Source: Magnetofaba australis IT-1 (GTDB lineage Bacteria > Pseudomonadota > Magnetococcia > Magnetococcales > Magnetococcaceae). Taken from it: DNA of 64,000 bases. Location: assembly GCF_002109495.1 (NCBI RefSeq), contig NZ_LVJN01000019.1:62001-126000 (forward strand). Reading direction: 5' to 3'. Of the stretch, positions 8,544 to 16,911 are shown one piece after another. How positions within the stretch are numbered: the first letter of the stretch is position 1; every line of letters begins with the position of its first letter. A model generated the notes under the pieces. The model worked only from the letters and a program-made list of their open reading frames with translations. It was not told the DNA's origin and searched no databases. The position numbers and the translations under genes are program-made.

Positions 8544-9344
8544 TCAGGAAGGGTCGGTTTTGCTATTTGAGCAGGAAGCTTTTGTTTCTGCAGCGCGCTT
8601 TTGCCGTTTGCTTTGATTCAGTCGATAGCTTTCGCCGTTCATCTCCAGGATGTGGACATGATGGGTCAACCGATCCAGCAGGGCGCCGGTGAGGCGCTCG
8701 GAGCCGAAGACCTCCGTCCACTCCTCGAACGGCAGGTTGCTGGTCACCATCACTGAACCCTGCTCATAGCGCTGGCTGATCACCTCAAAGAGCAGCTCAG
8801 CCCCCGTTTTGGAGAGTGGGACGAAGCCCAATTCGTCGATGATCAACAGCTTGTGTTTACTCAACTGACTCTGGAAACGCTGCAGCTGCTTTTCGTCGCG
8901 CGCCTCCATCAACTGGTGTACCAGCGACGCGGCAGTGGTGAAGCCAACCGCCAACCCCTGCTGACAGGCGGCCAGGCCCAATCCCAACGCAATATGGGTT
9001 TTCCCGGTTCCGCTGTTGCCCAAGGCGATGATATTGGCTCGGCGCTGAATGTATTCGCAACGCGCCAGCTCCATCACCAGAACCTTGTTCAATGAGGGCA
9101 TGGCCAGGAAATCAAAGGAGTCCAGGCTCTTGATGGTGGGAAACCGGGCTTGTTTGATACGTCGCTCCACCATGCGCCGCTCCCGCTCAATCAACTCCAG
9201 TTCGCTCAGTCGCAGCAGGTATCGGCTATGATCAACGCCTTCCGCCGCGCACTGTTTGGCGATCTTTTCATATTCTCGATAAAATGTGGGCAGTTTGAGC
9301 GCTTTGAGGTGGTGCGCCAGGAGGATCTGCGGAGAGTCGTTCAT
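8544..9344 (-). CDS. istB: IS21-family helper ATPase IstB
   Basis: The 266-residue AAA+ ATPase has Walker A GNSGTGKT (residues 109-116) and Walker B LLIIDELGF (D170, E171), plus the N-terminal IstB segment rich in Arg/Glu. It loads on target DNA and stimulates the IstA transposase. The start codon overlaps the istA stop by four bases (ATGA), the standard translational coupling in IS21. The gene looks complete, so the element may still be active. Confidence 0.95.
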   Translation of the reverse strand: MNDSPQILLAHHLKALKLPTFYREYEKIAKQCAAEGVDHSRYLLRLSELELIERERRMVERRIKQARFPTIKSLDSFDFLAMPSLNKVLVMELARCEYIQRRANIIALGNSGTGKTHIALGLGLAACQQGLAVGFTTAASLVHQLMEARDEKQLQRFQSQLSKHKLLIIDELGFVPLSKTGAELLFEVISQRYEQGSVMVTSNLPFEEWTEVFGSERLTGALLDRLTHHVHILEMNGESYRLNQSKRQKRAAETKASCSNSKTDPS

Positions 9345-10840
9345 GGTTGCTCTCCTGACGTCAACGCGGCGTAATCCCTGGCGGATGTACGCGCCACATG
9401 CACTTCGGGCAAAAAGGGATATCGGGACAGATCCAAACGGAGCGGACGTTGTTCAATGTGCCGGATCAGCAGATGTTTGACCGCCTCAAAGCCAATGGCG
9501 CCCAACTTCAACGCCTGTTGCACGGCAAAATGGACCTGTTCAAAGGAGAACGTCTCCAATAGGCGCAGAACCTGAATATATTCCCGCTTGCCCTTTTTAC
9601 CCAGGCGGGACTCCATCAGACGGCGCAAGGTGGCGAACTCATCTGGCAGTTCCCATCCTTGCAACGGGGCGGCTTGATCCAGCGCCCTGGGTTTCTCCTC
9701 CAGCAGCGCCAGATAGTGCAAGGGGTCATAGATGGCGTCCTCACGCGCATAGGAGCGTGGATGCCGGGCAATCACCTCAGCGCCACAGGCGATCACCACT
9801 TCGTGGATGTAGCCCCGCACCTGCACATCGTGAAAGCCATAACGCACCGGAACCGAATAGTCATTGGTTCGATAGCGCACCAGCGCCTGGGATGTGACCT
9901 TGGCGCTCACCTTCTCGCAAGCGTCGTAGGGAATTGGCGGCAGCGGCAGGAACGCCGCCTGGTCTGTGGAAAATCGTTCTCCGATACTCCGCTGACAGCC
10001 TCGCAATGTCTGTTGACGACGCTCCAGGCATTTCTGGCGCAGGTGAGCGTTGAGCGCATCAAACGATTCAAAGCGGGGAGCCGGGACCATGAAGTTGCGT
10101 CGGGCGTAGCCGACCAGCCCCTCGACCTTGCCTTTGTCGTTACCTCGCGCCGGGCGGCCAAAGCGGCTATCGAACAGGTAATGGGATTGCAGCCGGATCA
10201 TCTCTTCGGTCAGATCTCGGCGACCATCCCGGTAAACTTTGACCACGGCGATGCTGGTGTTGTCGTACAGAATGCTTTGGGGAACGCCGCCGAAGTGATC
10301 ACAGGCGGCGTTATGCCCCGCACAAAACGCTTCCGTGGTTTCCGCGGGGAAGCCCATAACGAAGCTGTCGTCGCTGTAGGGCAGACTCATACAGAAAAAG
10401 TGGATCTTGCGCTCCACGCCGCCGATCACGCCGTGCGTTTGCCCAAAGTCCACCTGGGCGTGTCCGGGCGCATGGCTGAGGGGAACAAACTTCTCTTTCA
10501 GATGCAGACGCTTGCCGCGCACATACTCCTTGACCGCGCCATATTTCCCGTCGTAGCCGTATTCATCGCACAGCCGTTCATATATCCGCTGCGCGGTGTG
10601 GCGCTCCTTCTTGATCTTCTCCAGATCGTTCTTGAGAATCTGATCTATGAACCCGGTGAACGGCCCCAGTTTGGGCAATCTGACCGGCTTGCTCCGCTGG
10701 TAGCCTGGCGGCTCAGGGTTCTCCATCATTTTGCGCACCGTGCGCGGATCCAGCTCAAAGGCCTCCGCCGCCTTGCGCTTGCTCATCCCGCCTCTGGTTA
10801 CCGCCAAACGCACTTCTCTGTACATGCTCACTGAATACAT
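9341..10840 (-). CDS. istA: IS21-family transposase IstA
   Basis: The 499-residue DDE transposase has an N-terminal helix-turn-helix (SKRKAAEAFELDPRTVRKMM, about residues 20-40). The catalytic triad is D131 (QVDFGQ), D193 (LYDNTS) and E240 (NDKGKVEG), in the order and spacing expected for rve-type integrase cores. A beta-barrel-like C-terminal domain follows (YSVPVRYGFHDVQV). Length is normal for the family and the frame is intact. The ATG at 10840 is directly preceded by GGGAGG; a second ATG five codons later is possible. Confidence 0.95.
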   Translation of the reverse strand: MYSVSMYREVRLAVTRGGMSKRKAAEAFELDPRTVRKMMENPEPPGYQRSKPVRLPKLGPFTGFIDQILKNDLEKIKKERHTAQRIYERLCDEYGYDGKYGAVKEYVRGKRLHLKEKFVPLSHAPGHAQVDFGQTHGVIGGVERKIHFFCMSLPYSDDSFVMGFPAETTEAFCAGHNAACDHFGGVPQSILYDNTSIAVVKVYRDGRRDLTEEMIRLQSHYLFDSRFGRPARGNDKGKVEGLVGYARRNFMVPAPRFESFDALNAHLRQKCLERRQQTLRGCQRSIGERFSTDQAAFLPLPPIPYDACEKVSAKVTSQALVRYRTNDYSVPVRYGFHDVQVRGYIHEVVIACGAEVIARHPRSYAREDAIYDPLHYLALLEEKPRALDQAAPLQGWELPDEFATLRRLMESRLGKKGKREYIQVLRLLETFSFEQVHFAVQQALKLGAIGFEAVKHLLIRHIEQRPLRLDLSRYPFLPEVHVARTSARDYAALTSGEQP

Positions 10841-11073
10841 CCTCCCACCCCTGACCCGGAAACTCTATGACTGAGTTTTCTGAGTTAGAGAGCTTTTTCT
10901 GGTGTGGGATTTTTGGACCGCCATTTTTGGACGATCCAAGCTGTTTCAGTGATGCATTTTTACGGTGCCATTCTCAAACACGCGCATTGTATTTGGCAAG
11001 CGTGTGATTTCCCGCTGTCTGGAGCGGCATCAGAGAGGTATTTTTTACAATTTATCTTGATGAGTGTTGCTGG

Positions 11074-11631
11074 TCAGAGAGATCGACAGCCGCGCGCAAC
11101 GATCCATAAGCGATTTCCCGTGCCGGGGGAGGGGAAGTTATCCACGGAGTCGGTGATGACGCAGTAGTTTTCTCCTGGGTGCATGCCCAGTTGCGCCAAG
11201 CTCGGATTGTAGAGTCCCGCTCTGCCGGAGTCGCGCATTTCGCGAATGATGTTGGCGCGCAGGCGGTAATTTCCCACGCGGATAAGATCGCCGCTGCGGA
11301 TGATGCGGGGCACGCCGCGATTGCCCAGGCTTTCAAAGCGCTTTTTCAGCGGCGAGGCGTTTTCCCGGCGCAGGGTCGCGCGGCTGGGCTCCAGCATGAT
11401 GGCGCTGCGCGCGATGCCGGGCAGGGCGCGTTCGGTGATGATGCTGTGGGTCAGAAAGAAGAGAAACACCAGCGAAGAGACGCTCAGGAGAATAACCCCA
11501 ATGCGTTTCTCCTTGGCGCTGCGCTGTCGATGGCGGCGGCGCAGGGCGCGGGTAAACGCCGAAGAGATGCGTCGGCTGCGCTTGCGGGAGGCGGGTGAAG
11601 GCGTGGCGGCGTCTGTTTGTTCCAGGGGCAT
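11074..11631 (-). CDS. membrane-anchored hypothetical protein
   Basis: With the ATG at 11631, which has AGGAG nine bases upstream, the product has 185 residues. A very basic cytoplasmic stretch (RRRHRQRSAKEKR) precedes one membrane helix (IGVILLSVSSLVFLFFL, about residues 45-63). A C-terminal domain of about 115 residues would lie in the periplasm and ends in a Cys-containing tail. The layout is that of a single-pass protein. No known family is recognised. The gene stands alone between the IS21 element and a DUF2059 gene. Confidence 0.6.
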   Translation of the reverse strand: MPLEQTDAATPSPASRKRSRRISSAFTRALRRRHRQRSAKEKRIGVILLSVSSLVFLFFLTHSIITERALPGIARSAIMLEPSRATLRRENASPLKKRFESLGNRGVPRIIRSGDLIRVGNYRLRANIIREMRDSGRAGLYNPSLAQLGMHPGENYCVITDSVDNFPSPGTGNRLWIVARGCRSL

Positions 11632-11871
11632 GCGTGGCGCTCCTGTGGCGGTGTTCCATTCAGTCGGCTTGGACCCGATCCTCACTGGCTAAGGAGGTTT
11701 TGCATAAACATTTTGCGTTATGCTTTTTCTTGCGCTGACCGCTGACCTTTGCTGTTGCTGCATTTTTCGCGAAAGAGAGGTCGCGTCCTCCAAGCAAAAC
11801 TATTTATATCATGAAAGCAGAAAAGCAAAAGTTGTTAATCGGGGCGTGTCCTGCATTGGTTGTTTCCTGAT

Positions 11872-12411
11872 CTATTTCACGAACCCGGACAGCTCCTGTT
11901 GCAGAATCTCATCAAAGCGCCCTTGGAGGGCGTTTTTCGCCCACTCCTGGCCCATGGCGATGCTTTCGGCGGTGAGCGTGGGGGTGACCTCGCTGAGTTT
12001 CTTGCCGGTTGGCGTGTGATAGAAGGCGATCATGTCGTGAATCTCCTGATCGCTGAAGTGCTTCATGTAGATGTGCGCGCTGCGCGTTTGAAAGTCGGCA
12101 TACTCTCCGGCCATAGCGCTGATCAGGCGGTTTTTGATGTTCTTCGCCACGATGCGAATGATCATGGGGTCGTCAACCAAATGTGCAGCCAGTTCGCGCT
12201 TGACGATGGGCTGCAGTCCCTTTTCCAGATTGATAGCGGTGGCGTTGAGGACATTTTGCAACTGCTGCTGGCCTGCGACGATGGCGGCGAGTTCGAGGGC
12301 TGCGGGTGTGGGGGCGTCTTCTTGCGCCAAGGCTTGTGCGGGCAGCGCCAGGAGCAGGCAAATGGCGGCGCAAAAGAGACGAAACAAGCGTGCTGTCCGG
12401 GTTGAAGGCAT
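11872..12411 (-). CDS. secreted DUF2059 domain protein
   Basis: The 179-residue protein has a signal peptide (residues 8-29, LFRLFCAAICLLLALPAQA). Its DUF2059 core is FSDQEIHDMIAFYHTPTGKK, closely paralleling the core of the protein at 7669-8238. This domain is periplasmic, all-helical and of unknown function. The gene has no partner in close contact. The roughly 180 AT-rich bases upstream of 11872 hold no gene. Confidence 0.82.
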   Translation of the reverse strand: MPSTRTARLFRLFCAAICLLLALPAQALAQEDAPTPAALELAAIVAGQQQLQNVLNATAINLEKGLQPIVKRELAAHLVDDPMIIRIVAKNIKNRLISAMAGEYADFQTRSAHIYMKHFSDQEIHDMIAFYHTPTGKKLSEVTPTLTAESIAMGQEWAKNALQGRFDEILQQELSGFVK

Positions 12412-12624
12412 TGGCTGTGTGACCTATGGTTTGTGCAATATGATCAAGTCGAGTCTGCTAGCGAAGCCGTGATGCCAGCAAGCGAAAATATCAGCCACTT
12501 AAGCTGTCAAATCATTCAATTTTTTGCAAGATACAATATTGAGGTGGGGGCCTCCTTGCGCTCGATGTCCATTCAACGTGCTTGTCGCACAAGTTGACGC
12601 AGCGGAGCAGGCGCATTCAGGCAA

Positions 12625-12661
12625 GAAAAAACCCGTTGCAGAACTGGTCTGCAACGGGTTT
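12625..12661 (-). terminator. rho-independent terminator for the 12711-13106 gene
   Basis: Read on the minus strand, AAACCCGTTGCAGA pairs with its complement around a short loop and is followed by six T. It lies about 50 bases past the stop at 12711. Confidence 0.85.
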
Positions 12662-12710
12662 GACGCCGCCACCCCCCGTGGCGTATTGCGCGTGAGCTGA
12701 TTCCCCCCTC

Positions 12711-13106
12711 TTACGCGGCTGCGCGCGTCATAACCTCACGGAACTTGTTGAGGTTCTTGTCGAATTTGTTGATCAGTTGCGATGCCTTGGCGCGGAACTC
12801 CATGGAGTCCACCCCTTTTTCGTCCTCATACTGCTTGAGCAGCTTGTGGAGCTTTTGCGCCAGTTTCTGGCTGTCGCCTGCGCAGTCGGCGCATTTGGCG
12901 ATGATCTCCTCTTCCAACTCCCCTTCAACCACGGTCCCGCTGCGCATTTGGTGGGCGATGGTGTTTTGCTGGATCACATAGGCGACCAGAAAGGTCTTGA
13001 GCGCCTGCATGTGGCAGAGTTGTTTGTGCGGATTGTTCTCCTGCTTGCACTTGTCAAGCAGCGCTTTGAGGTGATCGAAAGCGGCGAACATTTCAGACTG
13101 ACTCAT
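12711..13106 (-). CDS. hypothetical helical protein, 131 residues
   Basis: The ATG at 13106 has GGGGAG eight bases upstream; the open frame before it is not supported. The product is soluble, almost entirely helical and charged. Four cysteines lie in CKQ, LCHM and KCADCAG, the last a CxxC. A helix-rich tail (MEFRAKASQLINKFDKNLNKF) ends the protein. No family is recognised. The gene is single, with its own terminator and a 187-base AT-rich upstream gap (13179-13365) that likely holds its promoter, though no clear -35/-10 pair was picked out. Confidence 0.65.
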   Translation of the reverse strand: MSQSEMFAAFDHLKALLDKCKQENNPHKQLCHMQALKTFLVAYVIQQNTIAHQMRSGTVVEGELEEEIIAKCADCAGDSQKLAQKLHKLLKQYEDEKGVDSMEFRAKASQLINKFDKNLNKFREVMTRAAA

Positions 13107-13365
13107 GGTAAAGCTCCCCCGGATTGGTAACAGACACACTCTATATGTAACGGTTTCTGTTGGGGGGGCGCAATGCAAAAATCATTTATGGGATTGAATG
13201 GAATTAATATAAGAAATCAATAATTTGCTGAGATTTATATTTGCATGATCGAATTGTTGTTATGGAGGTTGGAGGGGAATGGAAAGAAAAATGTAACATA
13301 ATAGAAACAAAAGGGAAGCGGGCGCAGAGGAGGTGGCGGCGAGGCGGGCGGGTCCGACTGTTGCG

Positions 13366-13926
13366 TTAGCGCGAGGGGGGGAACAGGCTGGGCAGATGCT
13401 TTTGCATCACCATCCGGACCCGTACGTTGCCGCCATTGCGCATCACCTGTTCACCCCAGGCGGAGAGGCGCTGCATATTCTGCTCGGTCTCTTCGAAGGA
13501 GAGGCTGCGGATGGCGGCCTGACGCTGGGTGATGGGGAGTTGATCCAGTCCGCGCAGGATCTGCGGGGGAATTTCGCTGCGCACCAAGTCGGCGGCGATG
13601 GCGCGCAGAGGGCGCATGTTGGCGTCCACGGCTTCGGTGATGCCGCGGCGGATGTCCCGTTCAATGGCGTCGCGTTTGGTTTGCGGAATACTCTGATTCT
13701 GTTGCGCCAGTCCAGATTCCAGGGTCTGCATAAAAGAGGTGGTGAAGTCGTTGATAAAGCGCACGCGGGCGGAGTTGGCCACCTGAGACACCGCCAAGGC
13801 GTAAGCGGCGCTTGTCTGAGGCCCAGCGGCGCGTCCCTGGGCATGGGTCGGGGTGCTCATCGCCCACAGCAGGAGGGTGGCGCAGAGCAGCAGCGCGCGC
13901 GCAGGAGAGAAGCGAAATTCACGCAT
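13366..13926 (-). CDS. secreted protein, possibly distant DUF2059 relative
   Basis: The ATG at 13926 gives 186 residues with a signal peptide (ARALLLCATLLLWAMSTPTHA). The mature part is helical (FINDFTTSFMQTLESGLAQQ, FEETEQNMQRLSAWGEQVM) and resembles the two DUF2059 proteins in size, signal and helix pattern, but it lacks the TPTG signature. The open frame extends to a TTG at 13959, which would add an odd leader. The gene starts 39 bases after the stop of the radical SAM gene and is probably co-transcribed with it. Confidence 0.6.
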   Translation of the reverse strand: MREFRFSPARALLLCATLLLWAMSTPTHAQGRAAGPQTSAAYALAVSQVANSARVRFINDFTTSFMQTLESGLAQQNQSIPQTKRDAIERDIRRGITEAVDANMRPLRAIAADLVRSEIPPQILRGLDQLPITQRQAAIRSLSFEETEQNMQRLSAWGEQVMRNGGNVRVRMVMQKHLPSLFPPSR

Positions 13927-13965
13927 AGATGGCGACTCGAGGTGTGAAGGCCGACGCAATTGGCG

Positions 13966-14952
13966 TCAGGTCTGTTGCAGTCCGGGGGTTTGCAGCCCCA
14001 TGTAGTCGTAGCAGGTGCGACACAAGGGCAGCTCGTCGTGTCGCATTTGCGCCAGCATTTCGCGATAGCGGTTCAACTGTTCGCTGCGCCAGATGGCGTC
14101 CAGGCTCTGGGCGTTGATGTCGCCCACCACCATCTGCTGGTCGAAGTCGCCGCAGCAGGCGGAGACCGAGCCATCCCAGTTGATGGAGAGTTTGTCGAAC
14201 ACCTCCGGGCACTCGGGGTGCTTCTTGACCACCGACTCCGCATCCTTGAGCCGCAGCAGGGTGTCCAAGTCCTTCTGCGAGCAGCGCATGGACTTGGGGT
14301 CCATGTGTTCGAGGATGGTGCGGCCCACGGTGACCATATCGGCGTAGGGCTCGATGGCGGCGCGGAAGGCGGCCACGCGTTCGGCGTCCTCATAGGTGAT
14401 GGTGGTGGAGACGTGCAGATAGGGGAAACGTCCATCGCCGCGCTTGGCGTGCAGGGCTTTGATCACATCCATCAGTTCGGCGAAGAAGTCGGTGTTGCGC
14501 ATCTCTTCGTAGCTGGGCGCATCCACTCCCTGGAAGGAGAATTTGATGCTGTCCAGGGGGATCGCCAGCAGCGCGTCCATGAGGGCGTCATCCATTTTGC
14601 TGCCGTTGGTGTTCATATGCAGCGGAATGCCCAAGGCTTTGGCGCGGGTGAGGAATTCGACGAACTGTTTGTGCAGGGTCGGCTCGCCCCAGCGGATAAA
14701 GCGCAGAGGGATTTTGTACGGCGCGATCTGCTCGAGCACCCGATTGAAGGTCTCCTCCGACATAAAGCCCGAGTCCCGCTGCTGCATGTGGGTCCCGGTG
14801 GGGCACATCAGGCAGCGGAAGTTGCAGGTGTTGGTCAGTTCGATATCGATATAGCGCGGAGCGTCAGGCAGATTGGCCAGTTTGTGGGCCGAATTGCCGC
14901 TGTTGCAGGCTGCATAGATCGGTTTGAACGGATTTTCCCGGGGCTGTCCCAT
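13966..14952 (-). CDS. radical SAM protein with SPASM-like C-terminal cysteines
   Basis: The 328-residue protein contains CNFRCLMC at residues 43-50, the CxxxCxxC triad that binds the S-adenosylmethionine-cleaving [4Fe-4S] cluster. A GEP-type motif (RWGEPTLHKQF) and a typical TIM-barrel pattern follow. A C-terminal cysteine set (ACCGDFD, CRTCYDY) would bind extra clusters, as in SPASM or twitch domains. The start at 14952 (MGQPRENPF) is preferred over an upstream start in the hairpin-rich spacer. Family members modify peptides, sugars or cofactors; the substrate here is unknown. Neighbouring sugar and Maf-like genes suggest surface-polymer or glycan work. Confidence 0.85.
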   Translation of the reverse strand: MGQPRENPFKPIYAACNSGNSAHKLANLPDAPRYIDIELTNTCNFRCLMCPTGTHMQQRDSGFMSEETFNRVLEQIAPYKIPLRFIRWGEPTLHKQFVEFLTRAKALGIPLHMNTNGSKMDDALMDALLAIPLDSIKFSFQGVDAPSYEEMRNTDFFAELMDVIKALHAKRGDGRFPYLHVSTTITYEDAERVAAFRAAIEPYADMVTVGRTILEHMDPKSMRCSQKDLDTLLRLKDAESVVKKHPECPEVFDKLSINWDGSVSACCGDFDQQMVVGDINAQSLDAIWRSEQLNRYREMLAQMRHDELPLCRTCYDYMGLQTPGLQQT

Positions 14953-15033
14953 AAGGATCTCTCGCGACAGGGCATAAAAAAGGGTCGCACGCGCACGAAA
15001 AGCCAAGCGCGCACGGAGTCAACGAATCGAGGT

Positions 15034-15120
15034 CCAGGAGGGCGTCCCTCCTGGCGGGTCACGGGCAGAGCCCGTGCGGGTCGAGGGCGGCGCCCTCGTG
15101 GGTCCAGGGCGAAGCCCCAG
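15034..15120. repeat. four tandem hairpins separated by GGGTC linkers
   Basis: Hairpins at 15034-15054 (CCAGGAGGG stem), 15060-15076 (CACGGGC stem), 15082-15098 (CGAGGGC stem) and a degenerate one at about 15104-15120 follow one another every 22-26 bases. Each is joined by CGGGTC or TGGGTC. The array fills the spacer between the transglycosylase-like gene and the radical SAM gene. The third hairpin matches those beside both IS110-type copies. It resembles a clustered extragenic palindrome and could stabilise or attenuate the mRNA. Confidence 0.75.
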
Positions 15121-15137
15121 TCTCTTTTATTCCCCAA

Positions 15138-15827
15138 TCATTTGTTCTGTACACTGGAAGGGCAACGCGCATACTCCACGTCCAACACGCCGTCGGGTTT
15201 GCAGCGGCCATCCAGCAGCGCGTGGATGCGCGCCACGCGGGCGGCGTTGGCCTCGGGCTGATCCTGCAGATGGTAGCGCGCCGGATCCTCCAGCATGGCC
15301 ACTAACTGAAGGAATTGATCGAAGCTCAGCTGGCTCAGACTGGTCTGAAAATAGCTGCGCGCGGCGTCCGGTAATCCGGCCACCGCAGCGCCGTGGGCCT
15401 CTCCCAACGGGACGTGGTTGAGATAGAGCGTGAGCACCGCATCGCGCCCCAACTGTTTGGTCAGCGCCTGCGCCGAGAGGGTGAGCTTGCCCCGCGCGCG
15501 CGTCTCCAACCCCATGTGCAGGCGCATGATCGCCGCGACGTTCTGCGCAATGGTGTGGGTTCCGGCGCCCGGCGTGCTGCGATCCAACCCATCGTGCTCG
15601 GCAAAGCCCGGATCAGCCGCCTGAAGCAGCGCAGTGCGCCAGGCGTCCGGTAGATCGGCGGGCGTCACCGCGCCGGGTCGCTCGCGGTCGGCGCGCAGCA
15701 GGGCTTGGGCTTCCGCCACCAGTTTGGGCGTCTGTTGATGCTCGCTCCACACTTCAATGGAGACGTAGAGCACACCGGCCAGCATCAGCAGCAGGGAGAT
15801 GTAGACGATGGCGCGCACGGTGGTCAC
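15138..15827 (-). CDS. GT51-like transglycosylase, catalytic glutamates apparently lost
   Basis: The 229-residue protein starts at GTG 15827 (AGGAGA seven bases upstream) and has one N-terminal membrane helix (VYISLLLMLAGVLYVSI). The rest aligns by eye with the glycosyltransferase 51 domain of class A penicillin-binding proteins: AADPGFAEHDGLD, GAGTHTIAQN, RARGKLTLSAQAL, VLTLYLNHVPLGEAHGAA. The first catalytic Glu of the family (EDxxF) is Ala here, and the Glu of the RKxxE motif is also missing. The protein may therefore bind but not polymerise lipid II, or be a decaying copy. It lies between an epimerase gene and a radical SAM gene, all in the same direction. Confidence 0.72.
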   Translation of the reverse strand: MTTVRAIVYISLLLMLAGVLYVSIEVWSEHQQTPKLVAEAQALLRADRERPGAVTPADLPDAWRTALLQAADPGFAEHDGLDRSTPGAGTHTIAQNVAAIMRLHMGLETRARGKLTLSAQALTKQLGRDAVLTLYLNHVPLGEAHGAAVAGLPDAARSYFQTSLSQLSFDQFLQLVAMLEDPARYHLQDQPEANAARVARIHALLDGRCKPDGVLDVEYARCPSSVQNK

Positions 15828-15858
15828 GGCGGTCTCCTGACAGCGCGGGCGCGAAGGC

Positions 15859-16857
15859 TTACGCGCTGTGTGGAATGTTGTAATACTTTTGATTCTCCGG
15901 CTCGGGGATGATTCCCAACGTCACCACATCGTGGATTTCGCGGATCCCTTCGGGCACGGTGCGCGAGATTTTGAAGCCCAGGGTGTTCTCGATTTTCTCA
16001 AACCGCACACGATAGTCGCGCGGGTCCTCTTTCTTCTCCACCCGCTTGATGTTGGCGTCGGGGTAGACCTTGAGCAGTTCGGTGATGAGCATGCCTTTGG
16101 TGTAGTTCTCGCTGGTGTCGCCGACGTTGAAGACGTCATAGGCGACCTTCTCTTCGGGGGCGTCCAGCACCGCCAGCATGGCGTTGGAGAAGTCCGCCAC
16201 ATGGCAGTAAGGGCGCCAGAACTGCTCGCCGAACACCACCAGCTCCTTGCCCAGGGCCAGCTCCTTGGTGAACTCATTGACGGTCAGGTCGAAGCGCATG
16301 CGATGCGACAGGCCATAGACGGTGGCGAAGCGCAGGCTGGTGGGGACAAACTCGGGCGATTTTTCAATTTCGTGCAGCAGGAGCTTTTCGAACGCCACCT
16401 TGAGTTCGGCGTAGAGGGAGACCGGGGCCAGGGTGGAGTCCTCCACCACATAGCCATCGGGGTCGGCCATCTTGCCGTAGTTGGAGCAGGTGGAGGCGAA
16501 GATGAAGCGACGCACTTTGTGTGCGCGGGTGAGGTTGAGCAGGTTGACCGAGGCGTCCCAGTTGATGGAGCGGGTCACCTCCGGCTCGCGGGCGCAGGCG
16601 GGGTCGCCGACAATGGCGGCCAGATGGATGACCGCGTGGAACGACTCTTCATTGAAGATCGACTGCATCAACTGCTCATCGCGGATGTCGCCGCGCACAA
16701 AGCGCAGATTGGGGTGGCCCCAGACATCCAGCAGCGCCTCGCCGCCGAACATTAGATTATCGATGCAGACCACGCGGATATCGCGCTCGAGCAGACGACG
16801 CACCAGGATGGAGCCCACATAACCGGCGCCGCCGGTGACCAGAATCGTTTCGGACAT
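15859..16857 (-). CDS. NAD-dependent nucleotide-sugar epimerase/dehydratase
   Basis: The 332-residue extended short-chain dehydrogenase begins with the NAD-binding motif TGGAGYVG (residues 8-15) and has the SSS-like STCSNYG and the catalytic YAELK (YxxxK) motif. The C-terminal half shows the sugar-nucleotide-binding pattern (VFGEQFWRPYCHVAD). Enzymes of this type epimerise or dehydrate UDP- or GDP-sugars for surface polysaccharide or flagellin sugar synthesis. It sits directly downstream of the Maf/MptE-like gene (54-base spacing), which supports a role in making an unusual sugar. The exact sugar cannot be deduced. Confidence 0.88.
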   Translation of the reverse strand: MSETILVTGGAGYVGSILVRRLLERDIRVVCIDNLMFGGEALLDVWGHPNLRFVRGDIRDEQLMQSIFNEESFHAVIHLAAIVGDPACAREPEVTRSINWDASVNLLNLTRAHKVRRFIFASTCSNYGKMADPDGYVVEDSTLAPVSLYAELKVAFEKLLLHEIEKSPEFVPTSLRFATVYGLSHRMRFDLTVNEFTKELALGKELVVFGEQFWRPYCHVADFSNAMLAVLDAPEEKVAYDVFNVGDTSENYTKGMLITELLKVYPDANIKRVEKKEDPRDYRVRFEKIENTLGFKISRTVPEGIREIHDVVTLGIIPEPENQKYYNIPHSA

Positions 16858-16911
16858 ATTCGACAGTTCCTTGGGTTGACGGACGCAGCGCGTCCCGGCT
16901 TGCGGGTTGAC

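Larger units (their letters stand above)
8276..10986 (-). mobile_element. IS21-family insertion sequence
   Basis: The element of about 2.7 kb contains istA and istB in the usual overlapping order. Both ends carry imperfect multiple repeats, as in IS21. At the left end, AATGGCGCCTGAAAAATGC at about 8290 is followed by a second version at about 8315. At the right end the reverse complement reads GAATGGCACCGTAAAAATGC. The exact outer ends are uncertain by a few bases. The hexamer CATTGT occurs at 8273-8278 and at 10985-10990 and may be the target duplication. Confidence 0.82.

Noticed and set aside
13960-15261. 433-codon plus-strand frame opposite the SPASM radical SAM gene
   Set aside because: It runs through a hairpin array and two genes and has no motif; the radical SAM cysteines are on the minus strand.
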